21,037 nucleotides of DNA from an uncultured bacterium (GTDB lineage: Bacteria > Hydrogenedentota > Hydrogenedentia > Hydrogenedentales > CAITNO01): NCBI GenBank assembly GCA_937923585.1, contig CALDSM010000744.1, positions 1-21,037 on the forward strand. Reading direction: 5' to 3'. The position numbers and the translations under genes were made by a program. The stretch's first letter is position 1, and each line of letters opens with the position of its first letter. A model generated the notes under the pieces. The model saw nothing but the letters and a program-made list of their open reading frames with translations. It was not told the DNA's origin and did no database searches. Shown here in pieces: positions 9,638 to 16,840 of the stretch.

Positions 9638-11092
9638 TTAAGCGTTGGTACGGATTTCGATGTCGTGGAGTTTCGCGAAGACCTTGAGCTGTTTGGCGTG
9701 ATCCCCGCAGTACAGGACCGGATGCGGACCGGGATATACCTGGCAGACGTCGGGAACGTTGTCGAACTTGACCAGCACGCGGGTCGCGCAGCCGCCGACG
9801 GGCGGGCATGTGGGCGATGTGACCGATTCACCGGCCCACGCATAGATGCGTTTCTCGTCCGCGTGGTACTTGCACATGGTCACCCGCTCCTTCTCCGGCC
9901 ATTGCACGTCAAAGGCGACCGACTTGGGCATTTGATGGAAGAACGGCCGGAGGTCGTAGGTTTGCGCCCTGCCCTTGGGGCCGTGCAGCAGGGGCGCGCA
10001 GGTGCAATGCGACCCAAGATATTGGTTTTGCTCAAGGTCGAATTCAGGGTTGTGCTGGAATCCGCCGCGGCCGAAGAGGTTCGCGCCGAGCATCAATGTC
10101 AGCGCTGCGTTCAGGTCGTTCTCGCAGGCGCAGGGCACGAGCGCGCCGTTGTTCAGCGAGAAGCTCAGGCAGGGCTTGCGGTGCTTCAGGAAGAGGCACT
10201 CGATCGTGATGGCGTCCGCCCCGTGCTTTTCGAGCAGTTTGCCCACGGTCACATGCGCGCGCACTGCCTCCATGAACATTTCATCGCCCAGGTCGGTGAC
10301 GTGCCGCGCATGCCGCCGCACTTTGGAGAGCAGCCGCTTCATGTCGCGGTCGGGTTCGGTCTGATCGAACAGATCATTGAAATGGGCCGCGGGCACACCG
10401 TGGATGGGCATGTCAAAGAACGGCTCGCGGTCGCCCTTCTCTTCCGTCAGGGAACCCGAGACGCGCAGCAGCCGGCTCTGCTTCATCCGCACCTTGGCAT
10501 GCACGGCGCGCAGGCCCCGCTCCAGGGCGTCCCAGTCTTCAATGGCATGAATGTACTGCACGCGCTTGGCGGTGCGGAAACGTTCAGGCGGCAACTGGTG
10601 GTTGGCCCCGACGGGATGGTAGAGGATGATGGGCCCGGGAAAGGCGTCGAGAACGGGCATGATCTTGCCGCTGAACGAATTCCAGAAGTTGATCAGCAGC
10701 AGCGCGTCTGGCTTCTTTGCCTGAATGTCGGCGATGAAGGCGGCGATGCCCGCGTCGGTGTAAATTGAGGAGGGGTCCATCTCCAGCTTCAGGTCCATGT
10801 TCGCCGTTATCGCCTGAAGGCGCTTCTGGAAGCCTGCCTGCTGGACTTCGGGCTGGAACTGGTTTCCCGGCCAGGTGAACCACTCGTGAACATGCCACGA
10901 GTCCTCGCACTTGCCTTCCAGCACGACGGATGCCGGGGGGTAGAAGAAGGCGCCGCACACCAGGCCCGGCTTCTTGGCGCGGATGGGCGGGATGAAGTCG
11001 TTAAAGCTCTGCGCGGCAAGCGCGTCCGGCATCATTTCCAGCGCGGATACCGCCATGGCGGCTTTGAGGAATGTTCTGCGATCGCAGTTCAT
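9638..11092 (-). CDS. Tat-exported protein with L-fucose-isomerase-like fold
   Basis: This 484-residue protein starts MNCDRRTFLKAAMAVSAL, a twin-arginine signal (R5-R6) with likely cleavage after PDALA near residue 27, so it should be exported folded. The rest resembles L-fucose isomerase and relatives (COG2407 type): ADAITIECLFL (E298), VPCACENDLNAALTLMLG (E324, D326), LGSHCTCAP (H362), GGCATRVLVKF, and a C-terminal GPHPVLYCGDHAKQLKVF (H457). In that family equivalent Glu, Asp and His residues bind the metal and substrate. The known enzymes are cytoplasmic ketose/aldose isomerases, so an exported version is odd; it could be a binding or non-isomerase derivative. Start ATG 11092 has GGAGG 9 nt upstream. 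It is convergent with mazF and divergent from the EEP gene. Confidence 0.72.
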   Translation of the reverse strand: MNCDRRTFLKAAMAVSALEMMPDALAAQSFNDFIPPIRAKKPGLVCGAFFYPPASVVLEGKCEDSWHVHEWFTWPGNQFQPEVQQAGFQKRLQAITANMDLKLEMDPSSIYTDAGIAAFIADIQAKKPDALLLINFWNSFSGKIMPVLDAFPGPIILYHPVGANHQLPPERFRTAKRVQYIHAIEDWDALERGLRAVHAKVRMKQSRLLRVSGSLTEEKGDREPFFDMPIHGVPAAHFNDLFDQTEPDRDMKRLLSKVRRHARHVTDLGDEMFMEAVRAHVTVGKLLEKHGADAITIECLFLKHRKPCLSFSLNNGALVPCACENDLNAALTLMLGANLFGRGGFQHNPEFDLEQNQYLGSHCTCAPLLHGPKGRAQTYDLRPFFHQMPKSVAFDVQWPEKERVTMCKYHADEKRIYAWAGESVTSPTCPPVGGCATRVLVKFDNVPDVCQVYPGPHPVLYCGDHAKQLKVFAKLHDIEIRTNA

Positions 11093-11214
11093 GACACTTT
11101 GCCTCCCGAAGGGTAGTCAGTTCCGTTGGCAAGTGCGGCTTGGACTTGTCAGCATTGTTAGTCTGCCACAAGCCGCAGCGGCCTGCAAGTGATTCGCGCT
11201 TTGCATCTTCGTTA

Positions 11215-11243
11215 TTGACTGCGGCCGGGCCGCTCGGGACAAT
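11215..11243 (+). promoter_or_regulatory. Possible sigma70 promoter of the EEP gene with palindromic spacer
   Basis: TTGACT (11215-11220) and GACAAT (11238-11243) are 17 bp apart. The spacer holds a perfect 13-bp palindrome, GCGGCC-G-GGCCGC (11221-11233), in the position of a repressor operator. A second hairpin, GAGC-CGGG-GCTC (11276-11287), lies 12 nt before the EEP start. Confidence 0.45.
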
Positions 11244-11299
11244 GATGCGGCCTGGGACTTCCCCCGGCCGACCCTGAGCCGGGGCTCCATCGGACTATC

Positions 11300-12331
11300 A
11301 TGACGGATTTGCCGGAAGATGCGCGCAAAACGCGGATTTCATTGGCCCGCCGACTGTTGATGGCGGCGGGTGCGGGGATGATCTCGCTTGCCGTCCTGGG
11401 CACGGCGTGTTCGTGGCTGCCCGTCGCGCCGTGGTTTCTGGAAGGGGCGGCATACTGGGTGCCCGTGTATCTGGCGCTGGGACTGGCGGGGACGCTGGTT
11501 TGCCTGGTTGTTGGCAGGCGGGCTTGGGCGCTGGCCGGCGGGGCCTGCGTTTGCGCCGTAGCCGGGCTGATGATTCCCTGCTATCTGACGAGCCCGAACG
11601 CCGCCCCCCCGGGAACGGCGCCGAACCTGCGCATTTTGCAGGCAAATGTCTATGAACACCGTGGGAGTGCGGCGGCATTGATGGAACTCATCGGCCGGGA
11701 GCGGCCGGACGTGGTGCTGTTGCAGGAGGCGGATGAGGAATGGGAGCGGCGTTTGCTCCCCCTAGAATCCGATTACCCGCACAAGGCCTTCCTGCCGCGT
11801 TCAGCCCGGGGCAAACCCGACTTGGGGCTGTATTGGCGCGGGAATTTGGACGAACCGCGCGCGCTTGCCGCGCAGGGCATACCGGCGGTCCTTTTGGAGA
11901 TGCAGGTGAACGGCCGGGCGGTGGCGCTCCTGAATGTTCACCCCTCGGCCCCCTTTCTGCCTGGGCGTGCAAGGCACCACCGCGAACAGATGACCGCATT
12001 GGCGGAATTTGTGAGAGGATTGAAGACCCTCCCGATTCTCGCGGGTGACCTGAACAGCAGCCCGTGGTCGCAGCAGTGCCGCGCCTTGCAGCAAAGCACG
12101 GGGCTCGTGAGCGTCCGCCAGGGACGCGGCATTCTGGGCACCTGGCCCTCCTTCTTCGGGCCGCTGCGCGTGGGCATAGACCAGGTGCTTGTCAGTCCCG
12201 AAATACAGGTGGTCGGATGCCGTGTCGGGTCCGGCATCGGCTCGGACCATCGTCCGTTGATCACGGAGTTCCGCATAGCGGCGCCGGGCGCGGCGGACGG
12301 CGCAGGGCAATGGCTGACGGGCCAACGGTGA
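11300..12331 (+). CDS. Membrane-anchored EEP-family phosphatase, VanJ-like architecture
   Basis: This 343-residue protein has three hydrophobic segments in its first 97 residues (about 20-38, 52-71, 77-96), then an endonuclease/exonuclease/phosphatase domain. All family active-site motifs are visible: LQANV (N116), LLQEAD (E143), LLNVHPSAP (H214), AGDLNSSPWS (D250, N252), GIDQVLVS (D294) and GSDHRPLITEF (D316-H317). Three transmembrane helices followed by an external EEP domain is the layout of VanJ-type proteins, which have been linked to teicoplanin resistance and undecaprenyl-pyrophosphate metabolism; a nuclease or other phosphodiesterase is also possible. No strong Shine-Dalgarno precedes the ATG at 11300. 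It is divergent from the Tat protein and convergent with the ZIP gene. Confidence 0.8.
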   Translation: MTDLPEDARKTRISLARRLLMAAGAGMISLAVLGTACSWLPVAPWFLEGAAYWVPVYLALGLAGTLVCLVVGRRAWALAGGACVCAVAGLMIPCYLTSPNAAPPGTAPNLRILQANVYEHRGSAAALMELIGRERPDVVLLQEADEEWERRLLPLESDYPHKAFLPRSARGKPDLGLYWRGNLDEPRALAAQGIPAVLLEMQVNGRAVALLNVHPSAPFLPGRARHHREQMTALAEFVRGLKTLPILAGDLNSSPWSQQCRALQQSTGLVSVRQGRGILGTWPSFFGPLRVGIDQVLVSPEIQVVGCRVGSGIGSDHRPLITEFRIAAPGAADGAGQWLTGQR

Positions 12332-12342
12332 CGGTGAGCGAA

Positions 12343-12388
12343 CCGGCGTTTCCCCGCGCCGGGAGCCTGCAGGTTTAGCCTTCCGGCG
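12343..12388. terminator. Overlapping GC hairpins between convergent genes
   Basis: CCGGCG (12343-12348) pairs with CGCCGG (12357-12362). The same right arm, as GCGCCGG (12356-12362), can instead pair with CCGGCGC (12382-12388). They lie between the stops of the EEP and ZIP genes, so a shared terminator is plausible, but no T-run follows in either direction. Confidence 0.3.
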
Positions 12389-12397
12389 CCCGATGAA

Positions 12398-13288
12398 CTA
12401 CTTCATCAGCAGCAGGCTCAGCGCCATGACGACCATGCCGCCAGTCAGGCCGAGCAGGCTGTCGTGTCCCTTGCCGTAGGCGCGGCTGGTGGGCAGCAGT
12501 TCGTCGAGGCTGATGTAGACCATGATGCCCGCGACGCCGCCGAAGAGAATGCCCATCACCTGGTGGGGAATCACGCCGGTGTCGCCGGCGAAGAACAGGC
12601 GCAGCGCGAGGTAGGCCACACCGGCGCCGACGGGTTCGGCCAGGCCGCTGAGGAACGAATAGGCAAACGCCTTCTTCCGGTTGCCGGTGGCGTAGAAGAT
12701 GGGCACGGAGACGCTGATGCCCTCGGGGATGTTGTGCAGGGCCACGGCGACGGCGATGGCCACGCCGAGTTTGGGGTCATGGAGCGCGGCAAGAAAGGTG
12801 GCCAGGCCCTCGGGGAAGTTGTGTATGGCGATTGCCAGCGCCGTGAACAGCCCCATGCGCATCAGCTTGTGATGGTGGAGGCTGTGGTCATGCGTTCCCA
12901 GTGCGGGCGGGGCGGTGGCGCTGAAATCCGGCATGGGCGCCAGGGGGTTGTGCAGCGGCGCCGTTTCCTCCTCGGAATGGGTTTCATGCGGGTTTTCGGC
13001 CGAGGGGATGAGGTTGTCTATGAGGCCGATCAGCAGCATGCCGCCAGAGAACGCCCCGGCATTGACCCAATGGCCCCAGTAATCGCCGTATGTCCCGGTG
13101 AGCGCGTCAACCCCCTTCACAAAGATCTCGACGAAGGACACGTACAGCATGACCCCGGCGGAAAACCCCGTGGCCACCGCAAGAAACCGGTAGTTCGTCC
13201 TTTTGGCCCAGAAGGCCACGGCGCTGCCGATTCCCGTCGCCAGTCCGGCGAACAGGGTCAGTCCCAGTGCAAACACCACCTCGCGCAT
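12398..13288 (-). CDS. ZIP-family metal transporter, ZupT-like
   Basis: This 296-residue inner-membrane protein has about eight transmembrane segments and is related to E. coli ZupT, which imports Zn2+ and other divalent metals. The two metal-binding signatures HNFPEG (residues 156-161) and HNIPEG (185-190) in the central helices are intact, as is LSGLAEPVG just after them. A long loop (about 93-141) is rich in His and acidic residues (HETHSEEE, THDHSLHHHK) as in ZIP metal-sensing loops, and is longer than in ZupT. The frame extends upstream to 13315, but ATG 13288 fits the family N-terminus and has AGGAGAGG upstream. The neighbours give no clue to the metal; no Zur- or Fur-like site was recognised. 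Confidence 0.9.
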   Translation of the reverse strand: MREVVFALGLTLFAGLATGIGSAVAFWAKRTNYRFLAVATGFSAGVMLYVSFVEIFVKGVDALTGTYGDYWGHWVNAGAFSGGMLLIGLIDNLIPSAENPHETHSEEETAPLHNPLAPMPDFSATAPPALGTHDHSLHHHKLMRMGLFTALAIAIHNFPEGLATFLAALHDPKLGVAIAVAVALHNIPEGISVSVPIFYATGNRKKAFAYSFLSGLAEPVGAGVAYLALRLFFAGDTGVIPHQVMGILFGGVAGIMVYISLDELLPTSRAYGKGHDSLLGLTGGMVVMALSLLLMK

Positions 13289-13406
13289 CACGCGTCTTCC
13301 TCTCCTTCGCCGCAATTACCATGGAACCGCCGCCCGCGCGACGGTTTACATCGCCGTATTGTATGGTCAGGCACTCCCGTTATGCCAGTGAGACGTGCGC
13401 CCGACC

Positions 13407-16337
13407 CTACTTTCCCAGGCGTTTCCAGGCCTCGATGCGACCCCGAAGCGGCGTTTCGGACGGCTTGGCCAGCTCCTCCGGAACGGCCCAGCGGAAGAGA
13501 GGCGGCTGCGGTGCCGGTTCGGTAAGCGTCAGCAGATACCGTCCCCGCGGGTCGAAGGAGACCTTTGCCGGGAGGGCATCGCCGCCTCCTGCCGCCGAGA
13601 AGGTCAGCACTTCACGGCCATCCTCTGCGTTCCAGAGTTTGAACGCGCCGTCTTTGCCTGCGGAGGCGATGCGGGTGCCTTCGGGACTGAAGGCGGCATC
13701 CTGGATTTCGGCGCCGTGGGCGGCGGTGCGCCACAGTTCGGTACCGGAATCGGCCTGCCACGCCACGAGCCGGCCGTCTTTGCCGCCGGTGGCGAGGCGC
13801 GCGCCTGCGGGGTCGAACGCGATGGCGCAAACAAGCGCGTCGTGGCCCTGCAACCAGCGGGGTTCGCCGGGGTTTGCGAGGTCCCAGAGGTAGGCGCCGC
13901 AGCGCCATTCCTTTTCGGAGAGCACCTGCGCGCCGAGGGCGAGCCGCCTGCGGTCGGGGGAATAGGTCAGCGCGGCGGTGAAGCTGGTGGGCACGCTGAA
14001 CTGCGCCGATTTTGTCCAGGAGGCGGTGTCGTACAGGAGCACGTCCTGCTGTCCATTCATGAGCGTCGGGTCTTCGGGAAGCGAACACACCGCCAGCTGG
14101 CCTCCGTCGTTCCTGAAGGCCAGGTCCACCACCCCCGCCAGTTTCCAGACGTCGGCTCCCGAGGCCGCATCGAACACATTCAGCCATGACCCGTTGCGCA
14201 CGGCAACAAACTGGTCTCCGGTGCCGGTGAAATGGATGCGGCTCGGTTCGCCGGTCAGGGGGACGGGTGCCCCCGCCGTCCCATCCGCCACGTTCCACAA
14301 CATCAGCGACCGTTCTTTCGCGCCCGTCTCCACCACGGCCGCAAGCCGGCCCCCCGCACGGTCAAAGGCGAGCATTCGGGCCCGGGCTCCACCCGTGTCC
14401 AGCGTGGCCGTTCGTGTTCCCGTGTCGGCCCGCCACAGCGCGACTCCGTTGTCCACCGCGCCCGCAACCAGTCCGGCGGTTCCGCTGTCGGCCACGGTGC
14501 CGGGCAAGGCATGGAAGAGTTCCCGTGTCAGGTCCCAAATCCGCGAGGTGCCGTCAATCGAGCCCGTGGCGAGTTTGTCGCCTGTAGGGTCAAAGGCGAG
14601 GGAGAAGAGGGCCCGGTCATGTCCGCAAAGTGTCCGGCCGGGGCGAAGACTGGGGCATTCCCAAAGACGGGCAACACGGTCCCCGCCTGCGGTGGCCAGC
14701 CATTTGCCGTTGGGCCGGAAGACCACCTTGCGCACCGCCTCCAGATGCGCTCCCGGAACGCGCTGCTCCCGGTCAGTGGTGCGGTCCCAGAGAATGACCT
14801 CGCCGTCTGCCGTGCCCGCCGCCAGCATGGCTCCGTCGGGACTGAATGCCAGGGCGTCGGGATGGGTGAAGCGGCCCGCAATTTCCCGAATCTGTTTCCA
14901 TTCCCGGGTGTCCCACACCTGGGCCACCCCGTCCAAAGCCAGTGCCACCCGGGCTCCGTCCGGGCTGAACGCGGCGCCGTGAAGGGATTCCGCATCGCCC
15001 AAGTCGATCTGGCCGACCGTTTTGCCCGTCGGCAGGTCGAGCAGCGACACGGTCCGTATCAGGCCCGCGTCTCCGAGTTCACTGCCGGCCAGAAGCAGTC
15101 GGCCGCCGTCGGGCGACAGCCGGATCTCGAACCCCTGCTGCGATTTTACGGGGTGTTGAAACACGACCGTGCCCGAGTCCGTTTCCCACACGCGCAGGAT
15201 GCGGTCTGTGCACAGTGCCGCCAAACGCCGACCGTCGGAGGACATGGACAGGAAGTTCCGCAGTAAAGCGTTGTCCGGCTCGTCGAACCGGAAAAGCTCT
15301 TTTCCATCCGCCACGTTCCAAACCGCCACGGTCCTGGCGCTGGACACGGCCAGCCGCGCTCCCGCGGTGTCCACTGCGCAGGCGGTTCCAAGCCCCCCCG
15401 CCTCGACAAAGGTGCGGACTGTCTCGCCCGTGGCCAGACTGCTGGCAGACACCGTCCCGTTGGGTTGCGCCGCAACAAGCTGTCGGCCGTCATCGCAGAA
15501 GGCTGCAAACATGCCGCCCGTTCCCAGCGCCATGCTGTCCCCGTTGGCCTCCCGCGTCAGGTGGCGCCATTCCCAGTCGCGCAGCGCGGCGGGTGCCGCC
15601 TCCAGCATCGTCCGCGCCTGGCCCATGCGGCTTTCCTGCACGGAACGCTGGGCCAGGGCAATGTCCGCATAATAGAGGTCACGCTCGGTCCGGCTCCGTT
15701 CCCGGTCGGCGGTTTCGCGGGCGGCGTCGGCCGCAGTCCGCGCCTGTTCGGCCTGTTCACGCGCCGCAACCGCCCGGGCCTGTTCCTCCAAGGCAACACG
15801 CGCCCGCGTCTCTGCGGCATCGCGTTCACGCCGCATCCCCACATGGGAATGCACGGCCAGCGCAAGGAGCGCACCCGTCGTCAGCGCCGCCGCCCAAGCC
15901 GGCAGGCGGTGCTTCCGTCCGGCTTGCCTGCCGTCGGGCACAGAACCCGCTTCCTCCGGCGCAGGCGGTTCCTGTGGCATGCCGGATGGGACGGCACCCT
16001 CCAATGCGGCTTCGGCGGACTGATCCGACCCGTTGTTCAGGTCCGCCGGCGACCGGGCGGGGGATTCCGCAGGCACAGGCGGTACGACCGCCGACGGCCA
16101 AAGCGAAACAAGGGCGGCGAGCGGGTCTCCCCCGTGCAGGGCCAGTTCCCTCTCCACGGCGGCTTCAAGGGACTCCCGCTCCGATTCGGTCAGCAACCCT
16201 GCCTGAACAAGCCGACCGCCCAAGCCATGGGCGTCACAGGTGCCGTCCGTCCCCGCCGCCGAGGCAGACTGTTCTGGAGGCACCCTGCCCTCGACCAGTG
16301 TGGCCAGTGCGATGAGCAGTGTATGGTTCGGGTCCAT
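13407..16337 (-). CDS. Membrane-anchored WD40-repeat protein, kinase-less relative of planctomycete Ser/Thr kinases
   Basis: This 976-residue protein has four parts. Its N-terminal domain (first 80 residues; LGGRLVQAGLLTESERE and LALHGGDPLAALVSL) resembles the domain preceding the kinase in many planctomycete STPK-WD40 proteins. A Pro/Glu/Ala-rich linker and one transmembrane segment (about 145-166) follow, then a charged coiled coil (169-220) and ALRDWEWRHL (around 251-260), a family signature. The rest is WD40 blades, with IWDLTRE, LWDRTTD, LWNVADG, VWDTREW and LWNAEDG, probably two propellers. No kinase motifs (GxGxxG, HRD, DFG) occur. It is likely a membrane scaffold or signalling protein. 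ATG 16337 is preferred because MDPNHTLL matches the family start; GTG 16367 is possible. Confidence 0.85.
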   Translation of the reverse strand: MDPNHTLLIALATLVEGRVPPEQSASAAGTDGTCDAHGLGGRLVQAGLLTESERESLEAAVERELALHGGDPLAALVSLWPSAVVPPVPAESPARSPADLNNGSDQSAEAALEGAVPSGMPQEPPAPEEAGSVPDGRQAGRKHRLPAWAAALTTGALLALAVHSHVGMRRERDAAETRARVALEEQARAVAAREQAEQARTAADAARETADRERSRTERDLYYADIALAQRSVQESRMGQARTMLEAAPAALRDWEWRHLTREANGDSMALGTGGMFAAFCDDGRQLVAAQPNGTVSASSLATGETVRTFVEAGGLGTACAVDTAGARLAVSSARTVAVWNVADGKELFRFDEPDNALLRNFLSMSSDGRRLAALCTDRILRVWETDSGTVVFQHPVKSQQGFEIRLSPDGGRLLLAGSELGDAGLIRTVSLLDLPTGKTVGQIDLGDAESLHGAAFSPDGARVALALDGVAQVWDTREWKQIREIAGRFTHPDALAFSPDGAMLAAGTADGEVILWDRTTDREQRVPGAHLEAVRKVVFRPNGKWLATAGGDRVARLWECPSLRPGRTLCGHDRALFSLAFDPTGDKLATGSIDGTSRIWDLTRELFHALPGTVADSGTAGLVAGAVDNGVALWRADTGTRTATLDTGGARARMLAFDRAGGRLAAVVETGAKERSLMLWNVADGTAGAPVPLTGEPSRIHFTGTGDQFVAVRNGSWLNVFDAASGADVWKLAGVVDLAFRNDGGQLAVCSLPEDPTLMNGQQDVLLYDTASWTKSAQFSVPTSFTAALTYSPDRRRLALGAQVLSEKEWRCGAYLWDLANPGEPRWLQGHDALVCAIAFDPAGARLATGGKDGRLVAWQADSGTELWRTAAHGAEIQDAAFSPEGTRIASAGKDGAFKLWNAEDGREVLTFSAAGGGDALPAKVSFDPRGRYLLTLTEPAPQPPLFRWAVPEELAKPSETPLRGRIEAWKRLGK

Positions 16338-16388
16338 GACCAAAGGACACCCCGCATTGGCGTACACCTACCCGGTGCCCGCCCGTTG

Positions 16389-16418
16389 ATTGTCTATGAC
16401 CCCGGGAACGGATGTCAA
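16389..16418 (-). promoter_or_regulatory. Possible promoter of the WD40 gene
   Basis: On the minus strand TTGACA (16418-16413) is followed after 18 bp by GACAAT (16394-16389), about 45 nt ahead of the ATG at 16337. The -10 is the same hexamer proposed for the EEP gene. Confidence 0.45.
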
Positions 16419-16437
16419 AGCCGTAACCGGTTTGACA
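16413..16437. promoter_or_regulatory. Inverted repeat over the WD40 gene -35 box
   Basis: TGTCAAA (16413-16419) and TTTGACA (16431-16437) are perfect inverted arms. CCG-TAAC-CGG between them extends the symmetry, with one unpaired G. One arm contains the proposed minus-strand -35 box, so a bound protein could repress the WD40 gene. Confidence 0.4.
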
Positions 16438-16464
16438 GGATAAACCGACACTTCGCCCGACTTA

Positions 16465-16481
16465 AATTGGTATCACCAATT
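16465..16481. promoter_or_regulatory. GntR-family (PdhR/FadR-type) operator
   Basis: AATTGGT-ATC-ACCAATT is a perfect 17-bp inverted repeat with a 3-bp centre. It equals the described PdhR site pattern (AATTGGT, three free bases, ACCAATT) of the FadR subfamily of GntR regulators. It lies 34 bp upstream of the M6 promoter's -35 box and about 70 bp from the proposed WD40 -10. No GntR gene is in the window, so the regulator is unknown. Confidence 0.6.
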
Positions 16482-16515
16482 CGGGAATATGCCGGATTGT
16501 CCGGCGATTTTCCAC

Positions 16516-16544
16516 TTGACACTATAAACATACAGGCATAGTAT
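16516..16544 (+). promoter_or_regulatory. Sigma70 promoter of the M6 protease gene
   Basis: TTGACA (16516-16521) and TAGTAT (16539-16544) are spaced by 17 bp in an AT-rich stretch. Transcription would begin near 16551, leaving a leader of about 290 nt before the protease ATG. Confidence 0.6.
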
Positions 16545-16721
16545 TGAACTTGCGTTGACTTGCTGGGAACTCATATCCAGACCGAAGACCTGCCTAAGGG
16601 CGGTCCGACGACGCTGTCCAGGTGTGGGGCCCAGAGTATGGCGGTAGGTTGTAAGGGAAAGAATGCGCCGGCGCACCGTATCCTTCTGTGGCAGTACCCG
16701 ACAGGTGATGCCGGAGGGGGA

Positions 16722-16838
16722 ATGACGAGTGCCGGGACACAGGAGTCCCAAGGGTGTCGGCATATCCATATTCTTCAAAGGCCAACCATTATTACGGAAA
16801 GGGTGGCAACATGGCATTCTGTCGCAGCGAGGGCGTGA
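16722..16838 (+). CDS. Possible 38-residue leader ORF upstream of the M6 protease
   Basis: ATG 16722 follows a strong GGAGGGGG (16713-16720). The frame encodes 38 residues (MTSAGTQESQGCRHIHILQ and so on), with no recognised domain or signal peptide. It ends with TGA at 16836-16838, two bases before the protease ATG at 16841, and the protease ribosome binding site GAGGG (16829-16833) lies within its last codons. This arrangement would couple the two starts. It may be chance: an ORF this short is not strong evidence. Confidence 0.3.
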   Translation: MTSAGTQESQGCRHIHILQRPTIITERVATWHSVAARA

Positions 16839-16840
16839 AC

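Larger units (their letters stand above)
16338..16840. other. Divergent regulatory region between WD40 and M6 protease genes
   Basis: These 503 bp hold no full-size gene. They contain a promoter for each direction, two palindromes that look like operators, and a leader of nearly 300 nt for the M6 gene with alternative hairpins and a small ORF; each is listed separately. Base composition between 16440 and 16550 is clearly more AT-rich than the flanking genes. Confidence 0.7.

Noticed and set aside
9467..10768. 433-codon + strand frame opposite the Tat protein
   Set aside because: Overlaps mazF and the repeat element and runs antisense to a gene with clear family motifs.
15215..16541. Two + strand frames of about 360 codons opposite the WD40 gene
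   Set aside because: Extreme Arg/Pro/Ala content and no domain. The opposite strand carries clear WD motifs.
16551..16720. Possible riboswitch in the M6 leader
   Set aside because: No known riboswitch core (for example the cyclic-di-GMP conserved strings) could be recognised by eye.
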